A program made the position numbers and the translations under genes. From Owenweeksia sp. (lineage in GTDB: Bacteria; Bacteroidota; Bacteroidia; Flavobacteriales; Schleiferiaceae), in the NCBI GenBank assembly GCA_002695025.1, contig NZNV01000041.1, positions 89,835 through 153,834 of the forward strand: a DNA stretch of 64,000 bases. Reading direction: 5' to 3'. This document shows positions 51,085 through 59,165 of this stretch, in pieces. The notes beneath the pieces were generated by a model. The model was not told the DNA's origin and ran no database searches. It worked only from the letters and a program-made list of their open reading frames with translations. Every line of letters begins with the position of its first letter. Position 1 is the first letter of the stretch.

Positions 51085-51395
51085 AGCAGGTAATAATTAA
51101 TCATACAGGCAGGTATAAGTGATGCTATAACAACTTATACGGGTCAAAAGGTTTAAGGGAGGGTTTTCGGTAAGCAATAAACTGCCTGGGCGGAAGAGCT
51201 TTATCAACTTAAATTAAGGTCTTACCATTTCCTGGTCCAAAAAAACAACCCCTCAAAGCACAGCACAGAGATTACAACAGTTAAACACCTGAAAAACAGG
51301 TAAATAAAATTTACATGGTACCTTTAAAAAGCCTGTTTCTGGCCCTTGATTTGATCGCGGCCAAATTGTTAAACCATAAAAACACACTACACATT
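51085..51395. other. Intergenic region upstream of the OmpA-like gene
   Basis: This 311-bp stretch contains no convincing gene. ACCTG/CAGGT (51287-51301, five-A centre) is a small inverted repeat. A TTTAC-GTACCTTTA stretch near 51311-51325 resembles a -7 box but has A instead of the last G. Nothing else is recognised. Confidence 0.55.
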
Positions 51396-52229
51396 ATGAA
51401 GAAGACGCTTCTTTTAACCGCAGGAATAGCTTTGGCGTTAAGCTCCTGTGTATCCAAAAAGAAATATACCACCCTGCAAGATCAGTATAAGGATACTGAG
51501 GACAAGCTGAGCAGCGCCAAAGTGGAGCTTGCCGAATGCCGTGCGGCTTCACAGGCGGCCAACCAGCAGATCGAGTACCTGAAAAATACCAATTACAAAT
51601 TGCTGAATAACGTGGGTAACCTTTCCGTACTTTCCAAACGTGAAGCCCAGAACCTGGAGAAATCCCTGGAGACCATCAAGGAGAAGGACCTTCAGATCAA
51701 GAATATGATGCAGGCTATCAGTAAGAAGGACTCCGTTACACTAGCCCTGGTAACCAGCCTGAAAGGTGCTTTTGTAAGCATGGATGATGAAGATATCCAG
51801 ATCCAGGTGGATAAGGGAGTGGTGTTTGTATCCATCTCCGATAAACTACTCTTCAAGAGTGGCAGCTATGAGGTATCCTCCCGTGCCCGCGAGGTATTGG
51901 GCAAAGTGGCCAAAGTGGTACAAAACCGGCCCGAACTGGAAGTTATGGTGGAAGGACACACCGATAACAAACCTTTCCAGAAAGGACAACTTCAGGATAA
52001 CTGGGACCTCAGCGTAAAACGGGCTACCACCATTGTACGGATACTGGAAAACGATTTCAAGGTTTCTCCCCAGCGCCTTACCGCTGCAGGCCGTAGTTAT
52101 TACATTCCCGTGGCAGATAACTCCACTGCAGAGGGACGCACCGCTAACCGCAGAACACGTATAATTGTATTACCTAAACTGGATCAGTTCTTTGGTATGG
52201 TTGAAGAAGGTATGCAAACTGCTAAATAA
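51396..52229 (+). CDS. OmpA-family lipoprotein
   Basis: ATG 51396 is preferred to 51315 because it gives a lipoprotein leader (M-K-K-T-L-L-L-T-A-G-I-A-L-A-L-S-S-C; Cys18) and 277 residues. A coiled coil (about 25-110) leads to a C-terminal OmpA/MotB domain (about 150-265): V-M-V-E-G-H-T-D-N-K-P is the peptidoglycan-binding core, with L-T-A-A-G-R-S-Y-Y-I-P and R-T-A-N-R-R-T-R-I. It should tether the outer membrane to peptidoglycan. Strong similarity is expected with Pal-like proteins. Confidence 0.94.
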   Translation: MKKTLLLTAGIALALSSCVSKKKYTTLQDQYKDTEDKLSSAKVELAECRAASQAANQQIEYLKNTNYKLLNNVGNLSVLSKREAQNLEKSLETIKEKDLQIKNMMQAISKKDSVTLALVTSLKGAFVSMDDEDIQIQVDKGVVFVSISDKLLFKSGSYEVSSRAREVLGKVAKVVQNRPELEVMVEGHTDNKPFQKGQLQDNWDLSVKRATTIVRILENDFKVSPQRLTAAGRSYYIPVADNSTAEGRTANRRTRIIVLPKLDQFFGMVEEGMQTAK

Positions 52230-52287
52230 GCGTATACACACCCAACCATTTGAAAGCAAGAAGCGTATAATCATCAAATATCCCATT

Positions 52288-52710
52288 ATGAGAAAAGTCT
52301 TCATTATTCCGGCCGTTGTCCTTGCGCTGGGTATGAGCTTTTCCTGTACCCGGCAAAAAGAAGCCCAGGAAGCGCAAACCAAAACGCAATTGCTTACTTC
52401 CGCACGGTGGGATATTTACAAAGTTCATCAAACTGTATGGGTCAATGATTCACTGGCCTTTGATGAAACTGAAAACCTGAACAGTACTGCTACTTTTAAG
52501 GATGATAAAACCGTAACGATTGTATCCCTGGATAAAGGCACCGAAACCTTTACCTGGGGATTATACGATCAAAAACTACAAGTGGGACCGGACGTTTACA
52601 CCATTGAAACACTGACCCAAACCGAATTGATATTGACAGAAAACTCCACGGAAAGTGATCCGGACCTAGGTTCGGTGACCACCCGTAACCGTTTATTCTT
52701 TAAACATTAA
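52288..52710 (+). CDS. Lipocalin-like lipoprotein, first of a tandem pair
   Basis: ATG 52288 yields 140 residues with leader A-V-V-L-A-L-G-M-S-F-S-C (Cys about 19). The longer frame from 52165 would overlap ompA coding sequence. T-K-T-Q-L-L-T-S-A-R-W-D-I-Y-K-V, F-K-D-D-K-T-V-T-I-V-S and T-F-T-W-G-L-Y-D follow the strand pattern of lipocalin-like domains. It is a paralogue of the next gene (matching T-K-x-x-L-L-T, W, Y, F-x-x-D-x-T). Ligand unknown. Confidence 0.82.
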   Translation: MRKVFIIPAVVLALGMSFSCTRQKEAQEAQTKTQLLTSARWDIYKVHQTVWVNDSLAFDETENLNSTATFKDDKTVTIVSLDKGTETFTWGLYDQKLQVGPDVYTIETLTQTELILTENSTESDPDLGSVTTRNRLFFKH

Positions 52711-52750
52711 AACCCGAAAACACTGCTTAACTCACTTAATTTAATTATCA

Positions 52751-53176
52751 ATGAAACACACATTTCTGGCCTTAGCCGCCATCGCAACCCTTGGGCTGAC
52801 TACCTCCTGCAAAAAAGACAAACAGGATGAAAAACCTAAAACCAAAGTAGAGCTGCTAACCCAGGGTTCCTGGAACGTAGTAAAGTATCATGAAGTAACC
52901 TACTTTAATGATACGCTTTATGAAGATGAGACCTACCCTGGTGAAGGAGAAAAATTAAAGTTTAATACGGATTATACGGCTACCTTTACGGATAGTGACG
53001 GTGAAACCGATGTTAGCAGCTGGATATTAAATGACAACACGCTTTTGATGGCAGACGGTGAATTTACCATTCAGACCCTTACCGAAAGCCAGTTAAACCT
53101 GTACATGAAAGAAGAAGGCACGGAACCAGGCATGGGCTCCTATAAATTTGAGTATACCATTTTCATGACCCGATAA
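52751..53176 (+). CDS. Lipocalin-like lipoprotein, second of a tandem pair
   Basis: A 141-residue protein with leader A-T-L-G-L-T-T-S-C-K-K (Cys20). T-K-V-E-L-L-T-Q-G-S-W-N-V-V-K-Y-H, F-N-T-D-Y-T-A-T-F-T and T-I-Q-T-L-T-E-S-Q-L-N-L mirror the upstream gene, so the two arose by duplication and have diverged. A strong terminator follows. Such short lipoproteins are often annotated lipocalin family; role unknown. Confidence 0.82.
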   Translation: MKHTFLALAAIATLGLTTSCKKDKQDEKPKTKVELLTQGSWNVVKYHEVTYFNDTLYEDETYPGEGEKLKFNTDYTATFTDSDGETDVSSWILNDNTLLMADGEFTIQTLTESQLNLYMKEEGTEPGMGSYKFEYTIFMTR

Positions 53177-53199
53177 GAAGAAAATCCTTCTGATACCTG

Positions 53200-53227
53200 A
53201 AGCCGGCACCAGCCGGCTTTCTTTTTT
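53200..53227 (+). terminator. Intrinsic terminator after the lipocalin-like pair
   Basis: AAGCCGGC (53200-53207) and GCCGGCTT (53212-53219) form a perfect 8-bp stem with loop ACCA, followed by TCTTTTTT. Confidence 0.93.
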
Positions 53228-53259
53228 ATACATTTATCTTTAGCCCTAAAGATGCCTCC

Positions 53260-53859
53260 ATGAAATTCATTTTACCACTTCTCCTCTGCCCCTTCCTGTT
53301 CTATGCTCAGGATACCGCCCGAACCTACCTTGAAGAGATCGGGGAATACCGCAACCACCTGAACCAGGAATTTGCCAATCCGGAAGAATCACCTTTGACT
53401 AAAGAAGACCTGGCCACTTTTGAAGGTCTTGACTTTTATCCTGCAGATCCGCAATACCGAGTTACGGCACGCTTTGAACGCAGTCAGGATGCCCAACCCT
53501 TTGAAATGAAGACCACCACCAGCCGTAAGCCCGTGTATGAAGAATTCGGAAAGGCACATTTTGAATTAGATGGAAAGCCTTACGTCCTGCATATCTACCA
53601 AAGCCACCGGCTCCGGACTTTGGAAGAGTTCAAGAATCATCTTTTTCTGCCCTTTACGGACCTCACCAACGGTAATGGTTCCTACGGAGGCGGCCGCTTC
53701 ATTGACCTTGAGATCCCGGAAGGAGATACGATGGTTATTGATTTTAACAAAGCCTACAACCCCTACTGCGCTTACAACAGCCGCTACTCCTGCCCCATCC
53801 CTCCCGCTGAGAATCACCTCGAAACCGCTATAGAAGCCGGGGTAAAAGCAGATCACTGA
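53260..53859 (+). CDS. DUF1684 domain protein
   Basis: A 199-residue protein with a short N-terminal signal (M-K-F-I-L-P-L-L-L-C-P-F-L-F-Y-A-Q). The family signature is at the end: Y-G-G-G-R-F-I-D-L-E-I-P-E, I-D-F-N-K-A-Y-N-P-Y-C-A-Y and S-C-P-I-P-P-A-E-N-H-L. DUF1684 proteins are common in Bacteroidota and Actinobacteria and have no assigned function. The signal peptide places it in the periplasm. It has a near-consensus TATCTTTA box upstream. Confidence 0.92.
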   Translation: MKFILPLLLCPFLFYAQDTARTYLEEIGEYRNHLNQEFANPEESPLTKEDLATFEGLDFYPADPQYRVTARFERSQDAQPFEMKTTTSRKPVYEEFGKAHFELDGKPYVLHIYQSHRLRTLEEFKNHLFLPFTDLTNGNGSYGGGRFIDLEIPEGDTMVIDFNKAYNPYCAYNSRYSCPIPPAENHLETAIEAGVKADH

Positions 53860-53911
53860 CCTCATTAAGCATTGATTTTTTTCTGAACTTTACGAAAACA
53901 ACTCTTTTCCT

Positions 53912-54262
53912 ATGGCTTATGATATTGCTTTAGGTGACCGGATCAGCGATTGGTTTACCCGCAAAAAAGTGCCTTTTGAAGTTAAAAAGATGATGGGGGG
54001 CCTTTGCTTTATGGTGGATGATAAAATGTGCGTGGGCGTAATGAACAATGAACTGATGGCCCGCATAGCCCCGGAAGAATACGAGGCCGCATTGCAAAAA
54101 CCGGGCGGTCACCCGATGGATTTTACCGGCCGCGTACTAAAGGGCTTTGTACTGGTTAAGCCCAATGGTATCGACCATGAAAAAGACTTTGACGGCTGGA
54201 TGCAGATGGCCGTGGATTTTAACCCCCACGCCAAATCCTCACGAAAAAAGAAAAAGGCATGA
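53912..54262 (+). CDS. TfoX/Sxy N-terminal domain protein
   Basis: A 116-residue protein consisting of one TfoX N-terminal domain: K-K-M-M-G-G-L-C-F-M-V-D-D-K-M-C-V-G-V and M-D-F-T-G-R-V-L-K-G-F-V-L-V. It ends with a Lys-rich tail (S-S-R-K-K-K-K-A). Full-length TfoX regulates competence in gamma-proteobacteria, but stand-alone domains in Bacteroidota have unknown roles. It is coupled by a 4-bp overlap to the next gene. Confidence 0.9.
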   Translation: MAYDIALGDRISDWFTRKKVPFEVKKMMGGLCFMVDDKMCVGVMNNELMARIAPEEYEAALQKPGGHPMDFTGRVLKGFVLVKPNGIDHEKDFDGWMQMAVDFNPHAKSSRKKKKA

Positions 54263-54891
54263 GCCTGCTTATCCTGGGCGCAACCGGGGGTACCGGCCAA
54301 TGGTTGCTAAAGGAGGCTATCCATAATGGATATGCGGTACGTACCATTGCCCGCCATCCGGAAAAGCTACCCATTGAGAATACGAATCTCACCGTTTTTG
54401 AGGGCAATCCATCAGACCCAAGACTGCTGGCTTCAGCTTTGGAAGGCTGCACCACAGCCCTCAGTGCACTCAATATTTCCCGAAAATCGGTAAACCCCTG
54501 GTCCCCTCTCATCACCCCTCCGCAATTCATGTCACAAACCCTGCAAAGGGTGGCTCGCCTGGGAAGCGAAAAACAATTACAAAGAATGATGATCGTCTCC
54601 GCCTGGGGCGTCAATGGATCCTTCCGTGAGCTGCCATTCTGGTTCCAGATGCTGGTAAAGTGGAGTAATATAGGAGCAGCCTACCGCGATCACGGCCGGC
54701 AGGAGAACGTCCTCCGCTCTTCAGGTCTGGAGTGGACTGCGGTACGCGCATCCGGGCTTACCAATTCCGAACCCAAAAAGGAACTTCGTATCAGCATCAA
54801 GGGTAAACCAAAACCTGCCCTTACCATTTCCAGGCGTGCCTTAGCCCGTTTCCATGATCGGGGAGATCCAAAACCGCGCATACGTGAATAA
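54259..54891 (+). CDS. NAD(P)-binding (NmrA/SDR-like) protein with 3' frameshift
   Basis: The frame as read is 210 residues. The N-terminal L-I-L-G-A-T-G-G-T-G-Q-W-L-L (Rossmann) and M-I-V-S-A-W-G-V place it with atypical SDR/NmrA proteins. The last codons look wrong: after S-R-R-A-L-A-R-F the frame gives H-D-R-G-D-P-K-P-R-I-R-E. Deleting one C from TTTCC at 54849-54853 instead gives M-I-G-E-I-Q-N-R-A-Y-V-N-K-V-V-T-I-S-E-N with a stop at 54914-54916, the ending expected for the family. So one extra base, real or an error, truncates the natural C-terminus. Confidence 0.85.
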   Translation: MSLLILGATGGTGQWLLKEAIHNGYAVRTIARHPEKLPIENTNLTVFEGNPSDPRLLASALEGCTTALSALNISRKSVNPWSPLITPPQFMSQTLQRVARLGSEKQLQRMMIVSAWGVNGSFRELPFWFQMLVKWSNIGAAYRDHGRQENVLRSSGLEWTAVRASGLTNSEPKKELRISIKGKPKPALTISRRALARFHDRGDPKPRIRE

Positions 54892-54943
54892 AGTGGTGAC
54901 CATCTCTGAAAACTGAAGCCGGTTCCCTATTTTCGCTTTCATC

Positions 54944-55741
54944 ATGAAAAATTTCAAGGGCAAGATCATCTGGATAACCGGGGCCAGCTCCGGCATAGGC
55001 CGAGAAATGGCAAGGCAGTGCAGTAAAATGGGTGCTCTTTTGATCCTCTCCTCCCGCAGGGAAGACGCATTAAAGGAAGTACAGCAGGAGTTATCCCAAC
55101 CAGAAAATTCCATGGTGCTGCCCCTGGATATGGTGAAACCGGAGGAGTTCCCTTCTAAAGTGGCTCAGGTACTGGATCGCTTTGGCCGCGTGGACCTCCT
55201 CTTTAACAATGCCGGCCTCAGCCAACGTTCCCATCTCAAGGACACCGGAGAAGCCGTAGACCGTCAGCTAATGGAGGTCAACTATTTTGGTCCCGTAGCC
55301 CTTACCAAAGCCCTGCTGCCCCAACTTCGCAAGCAGTCTAAAAGCCACATTGCCGTGGTTAGCAGCCTGGCCGGTAAATTCGGATTTTACGAACGTTCCG
55401 CTTACTCCGCTTCCAAACATGCACTGCACGGCTTTTTTGAGGTTCTGCGCCTGGAAGAAGAGGAAAACAACATTGGCGTTACCATGCTTTGCCCGGGAGG
55501 TATCAAAACCAATATATCTATTAACGCGGTAGACGGCAGCGGCAATGCTTACGGCAGGATGAGTGCCCTGCAGGAAGAAGGCATGCCGGTAGATCAGTGC
55601 GTCAATCGAATGATCAGCGCTATACAAAGCAACCGCAAGGAAGCCATCATAGGGAAGGGCCTGGAAAACATCAGTGTTAAGGTTAAGGCGCTCTTCCCCT
55701 CTTTATTCTACCGGCTTCTGAAAAAACGAAAACCTCAATGA
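54944..55741 (+). CDS. Short-chain dehydrogenase/reductase
   Basis: A 265-residue classical SDR. T-G-A-S-S-G-I-G is the cofactor motif, N-N-A-G the structural motif, and S-S-L-A-G-K-F-G-F-Y-E-R-S-A-Y-S-A-S-K-H carries the Ser-Tyr-Lys triad. C-P-G-G-I-K-T-N follows. It overlaps the VOC gene by 4 bp, so the two likely act in one pathway. The substrate is not evident. It lacks membrane segments, so it is cytoplasmic or peripheral. Confidence 0.95.
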   Translation: MKNFKGKIIWITGASSGIGREMARQCSKMGALLILSSRREDALKEVQQELSQPENSMVLPLDMVKPEEFPSKVAQVLDRFGRVDLLFNNAGLSQRSHLKDTGEAVDRQLMEVNYFGPVALTKALLPQLRKQSKSHIAVVSSLAGKFGFYERSAYSASKHALHGFFEVLRLEEEENNIGVTMLCPGGIKTNISINAVDGSGNAYGRMSALQEEGMPVDQCVNRMISAIQSNRKEAIIGKGLENISVKVKALFPSLFYRLLKKRKPQ

Positions 55742-56796
55742 AAAAAGTTATAAGCGGTATTCAACAGATAGGCATTGGAAACCGTGATGTACACCGCCTT
55801 TGGAAATGGTACCGCCAGCATTTTGGTATGGACATCCGGATTTTTGAAGAGGCTGCGGAAGCGCCCCTGATGACCCGTTATACCGGTGGTGAAGTACACA
55901 GCCGCAATGCCGCACTGGCTATGAATATGCAAGGGGGCGGAGGCTTCGAAATATGGCAGTTTACCAGTCGTGAGGCACAAGCACCCCCGTTTACCACCCA
56001 TTTAGGCGATCTCGGCATCTACATCACCAAGCTCAAAGCCCGCAATGTAGAAGCCACTTATCGGCAGTTCCAAAAGGACAGACTGGACCTATGCGGCACC
56101 GTACACAAAGGTCCGGATGGGAAACCACACTTCTATCTGAAAGACCCTGATGGCAATCTCTTTGAGATCTGTGAGGCCAATGACTGGTTTGGGAAAACCT
56201 CCAGCCCTACCGGTGGCATTTATGGAGCCGTGATAGGGGTAAGTAATATGGAAAAAAGCCTTAAGCTTTACCAGGAGGTACTGGATTATGACCGGGTGGT
56301 GTACGACCGCACCGGAACCTTTGAAGATCTGGAAGATCTGAACGGAGGGAAGGCTGCATTCCGAAGGGTACTGCTGGAACATTCCCGCGCCCGCAAGGGG
56401 GCTTTCAGCAAATTGCTGGGCGCCTCACAAATAGAGCTTATACAGCGGGAAGATGGCGGAGGAAGAAAATTATTCCACCATCGGTATTGGGGTGATATGG
56501 GCTATATACACTTATGCTTTGACGTGCGGAATATGGACACTTTGCAAAAGGAATGTACCGCAGCCGGTTTCCCTTTTACCATTGACAGTGCCAACTCTTT
56601 TGATATGGGTAAGGCCGCAGGTCGTTTTGCCTACATTGAAGACCCCGATGGTACCTGGATAGAGTTTGTAGAAACCCATAAACTTCCCGTAGTGGAAAAG
56701 TGGAACTGGTTTATGGATATCCGCAACCGGCAAGCTGAAAAGCCCTTACCTAACTGGATGTTAAAGGCCCTTAAGTTTAACCGTATCAAGGATTAA
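55738..56796 (+). CDS. Double VOC-domain protein (glyoxalase/dioxygenase superfamily)
   Basis: A 352-residue protein with two vicinal-oxygen-chelate modules (about 1-145 and 158-320). Metal candidates are E in F-E-I-C-E-A-N, H in M-G-Y-I-H-L-C-F-D, and E in W-I-E-F-V-E-T-H; the first module has lost the usual N-terminal His. The layout recalls extradiol dioxygenases and HPPD-like proteins, but I see no diagnostic HPPD motif. It is coupled to the SDR gene. Reaction unknown. Confidence 0.85.
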   Translation: MKKVISGIQQIGIGNRDVHRLWKWYRQHFGMDIRIFEEAAEAPLMTRYTGGEVHSRNAALAMNMQGGGGFEIWQFTSREAQAPPFTTHLGDLGIYITKLKARNVEATYRQFQKDRLDLCGTVHKGPDGKPHFYLKDPDGNLFEICEANDWFGKTSSPTGGIYGAVIGVSNMEKSLKLYQEVLDYDRVVYDRTGTFEDLEDLNGGKAAFRRVLLEHSRARKGAFSKLLGASQIELIQREDGGGRKLFHHRYWGDMGYIHLCFDVRNMDTLQKECTAAGFPFTIDSANSFDMGKAAGRFAYIEDPDGTWIEFVETHKLPVVEKWNWFMDIRNRQAEKPLPNWMLKALKFNRIKD

Positions 56797-56853
56797 GCAT
56801 TGGGGTGAAAGGCCTGGCTCTGTTTTTGTGAAGGCGATTTCACAAACCACAGC

Positions 56854-57378
56854 ATGCATAAACTTTTATACCTTTTTAGTTTAACCGGCATTATGGTAGC
56901 GTGCCAGCCCCAGGCTGATCCCTACCCCACCAGTGATGTCGGTTACATCTCCCCTGAAAACAGGATAGACCCTGATCCGGAATTTGAGATATGTGGCACT
57001 GAGAGCGATATTGTTCAGTACTATAACCGGAATAAACCTGAAGATGAACCAGCCGGCTATCGGGGTGGCCCCAGGGCCATCAAGCAGTATATACAGAAAC
57101 ATTACCCTTCCCTCAAACTGCACCATGATGATTCAGGTATGCTTACCGTACGCTTCATCATCAATTGCGAAGGCCAAACCGGCTATTTCGAGCTATTTGA
57201 AAATGATCTTGATTTTCAACCCACTCACTTCAACCCCGAAACCCGCCACCAACTTCTCAAGATAAGCCGCGAACTCAAGAACTGGCGGGCCAATTATATG
57301 GACGGCACTTACCGGGACAGCTTTATGTACATCACTTACCGACTCGAAAATGGAAAGATCACGGAAATTCTTCCTTAG
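56854..57378 (+). CDS. Lipoprotein with TonB-C-like region, function unknown
   Basis: A 174-residue protein with leader L-F-S-L-T-G-I-M-V-A-C (Cys17). The middle (about 70-115) reads Y-P-S-L-K-L-H-H-D-D-S-G-M-L-T-V-R-F-I-I-N-C-E-G-Q, a pattern reminiscent of TonB C-terminal or energy-transduction domains. No Pro-rich spacer or membrane anchor typical of TonB is present. The downstream TPR gene overlaps its last 29 bp. Assignment is tentative. Confidence 0.7.
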   Translation: MHKLLYLFSLTGIMVACQPQADPYPTSDVGYISPENRIDPDPEFEICGTESDIVQYYNRNKPEDEPAGYRGGPRAIKQYIQKHYPSLKLHHDDSGMLTVRFIINCEGQTGYFELFENDLDFQPTHFNPETRHQLLKISRELKNWRANYMDGTYRDSFMYITYRLENGKITEILP

Positions 57379-58159
57379 CCTGCCACTGTTCTTTGTGGCC
57401 TGTACCCAGCCCCAGGTAAAACAGAATGCGGAACGTTCCCTGGCTTTCCTGGACAGTGCGGGACATAACTATCAGGGCAACGTGAAAAACATGACCTACC
57501 TGATGAAGGCAATTGAAAATGACAGCACCCATGCTGAAGCTTACCGTGAGCTTTCCATACCTTACCTGAAGCGCGGCTATCCTCATTTATGGTTTCCGCT
57601 TATGAATAAAGCTGTGGAGCTGGACCCTTCATGGACCGGATCCCGGGGGTACAATTACCTCTTCTTTTACCGTGATTACAAGCGGGCCCTGGCCGACTTC
57701 CGGGCAACCGACTCCTTAACCCCGGGCTTTACTGACTTCCCGCAGGCTATGAGCGTGCGCTACCTAAAAGGTCTGTGTTTTTTAGGAATGGAACAGTACG
57801 ATTCGGCCTTATTCCATTTTCAGGAATACATTGATGAGGATGTTCAGAAATTTGGACTTGAGTGGGTGGATCAGGTGGTTTTTATCTACCGGGCTATAAT
57901 CTATAATCACTTGAAGGAATACGACAAAGCTCTGCAGGAAACCCGTCTGGGCCTGTTTATTTTTGATCAGTCCGCAGATCTACATTACTATAAGGCCATA
58001 GCTCATCAAAACATGGGACAACTGGATTCGGCACGCACACACAGCGCCAAAGCGCTGGAATATTTTGACATAGGCTATTACCACAGCCGCCCTTATGTGG
58101 AGGTACAGGAACAGATCTACCGTAGTGATATTGAAGCACTTCAAAAACAATTAAATTAG
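57350..58159 (+). CDS. TPR-repeat lipoprotein
   Basis: A 269-residue protein starting inside the previous gene (ATG 57350). The leader ends L-F-F-V-A-C (Cys18). Successive helix pairs (H-A-E-A-Y-R-E-L-S, Y-D-S-A-L-F-H-F-Q-E-Y, Y-D-K-A-L-Q-E-T-R, and D-L-H-Y-Y-K-A-I-A-H-Q-N-M-G-Q-L-D-S-A) form TPR units. It should be an envelope scaffold for a protein complex. Partner is unknown, perhaps the upstream lipoprotein. Confidence 0.9.
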   Translation: MERSRKFFLSLPLFFVACTQPQVKQNAERSLAFLDSAGHNYQGNVKNMTYLMKAIENDSTHAEAYRELSIPYLKRGYPHLWFPLMNKAVELDPSWTGSRGYNYLFFYRDYKRALADFRATDSLTPGFTDFPQAMSVRYLKGLCFLGMEQYDSALFHFQEYIDEDVQKFGLEWVDQVVFIYRAIIYNHLKEYDKALQETRLGLFIFDQSADLHYYKAIAHQNMGQLDSARTHSAKALEYFDIGYYHSRPYVEVQEQIYRSDIEALQKQLN

Positions 58160-58178
58160 GGACCCAAAGTTCCTGTGT

Positions 58179-59165
58179 GTGGATCCTTCCAAACCTTTTC
58201 TCTCCCTAATAACTCCTGTTAAAAATGCCGGGGCCTGGTTATACGATTGTATCCGGTCCGGGCAAGACCAGGACTTTATGGATTGGGAGTGGATATGGGT
58301 AGACGATCACTCTACCGACAATTCCCTGGACTTACTACAAGAACTCGCCAAAAAGGATAGCCGCATCCGGATTTTCACCAACCCCGGCACGGGTATCATT
58401 AGCGCTCTGCAAAAAGCCCTTGACGAATGCAGGGGGCAATTCCTTAGCCGTATGGATGCGGATGACCTAATGCCGGAAGGCCGTTTGCAGCGGATGGTCT
58501 CTGCTTTAAATGCATCGCCTTCTAAAACCATTATTACCGGGCTGGTTCACTACTTTTCCGAAAGCAGACTAAGCGCGGGCTACCGTACTTACCAGCAATG
58601 GCTAAACAAAGTGGTTAGCCGTGGTGAATTCAAAGAAAACCTGTATCGCGAATGCGTGGTGGCCTCCCCTAACTGGATAATGAGAACGGATGAGCTAAAA
58701 GCCATCGGAGGGTTTACAAGCCTGGAATACCCCGAGGATTACGATCTCGTTTTCCGCTGGTTTAAAAATGGCTTTTCCCTACAAGGCCTTCCTGAGGTCA
58801 CCCTTCTGTGGCGCGAACACCCCGGACGTACCTCCCGCTCTTCGCCTCACTATTCGCAGGAAGCGTTTTTTCGATTAAAGCTGAAGCGCTTTACGGAACT
58901 CTCCTACTCGGGTTCAGGTGTGCAAATATGGGGAACGGGTAAAAAAGCGAGGCTGGCTCAAAGCATTCTTCGTGAGCTGGGTATTCCGGTCACTTTAATG
59001 AGCCTGCAAAAAAAGGAAGGGCTGGATCATTACACGAACATCACGCAATACCAGGAGCCCCAATTACTGGTAGCGGTATACCCACCTCAGCCACAACTGG
59101 AAACGCTGGAAAATTACCTGCATAAAAATGCTTTTATGCGAGGGCGGGATTATTGGTTCTTATAA
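58179..59165 (+). CDS. Family 2 glycosyltransferase
   Basis: Start GTG 58179, 20 bp after the TPR gene, gives 328 residues. The GT-A fold reads L-I-T-P-V-K-N-A-G-A-W-L, W-V-D-D-H-S-T-D-N-S-L-D and R-M-D-A-D-D (metal site), followed by Y-P-E-D-Y-D-L-V-F-R-W. The C-terminal 90 residues (V-Q-I-W-G-T-G-K-K-A-R-L) differ from plain GT2 and resemble a nucleotide-binding extension. No membrane segment. It converges on the hybrid kinase gene, overlapping by 16 bp. Sugar unknown. Confidence 0.93.
   Translation: MDPSKPFLSLITPVKNAGAWLYDCIRSGQDQDFMDWEWIWVDDHSTDNSLDLLQELAKKDSRIRIFTNPGTGIISALQKALDECRGQFLSRMDADDLMPEGRLQRMVSALNASPSKTIITGLVHYFSESRLSAGYRTYQQWLNKVVSRGEFKENLYRECVVASPNWIMRTDELKAIGGFTSLEYPEDYDLVFRWFKNGFSLQGLPEVTLLWREHPGRTSRSSPHYSQEAFFRLKLKRFTELSYSGSGVQIWGTGKKARLAQSILRELGIPVTLMSLQKKEGLDHYTNITQYQEPQLLVAVYPPQPQLETLENYLHKNAFMRGRDYWFL

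Noticed and set aside
51315..51395. N-terminal extension of the OmpA-like protein
   Set aside because: The extension lacks a leader and precedes a clean lipoprotein start at 51396.
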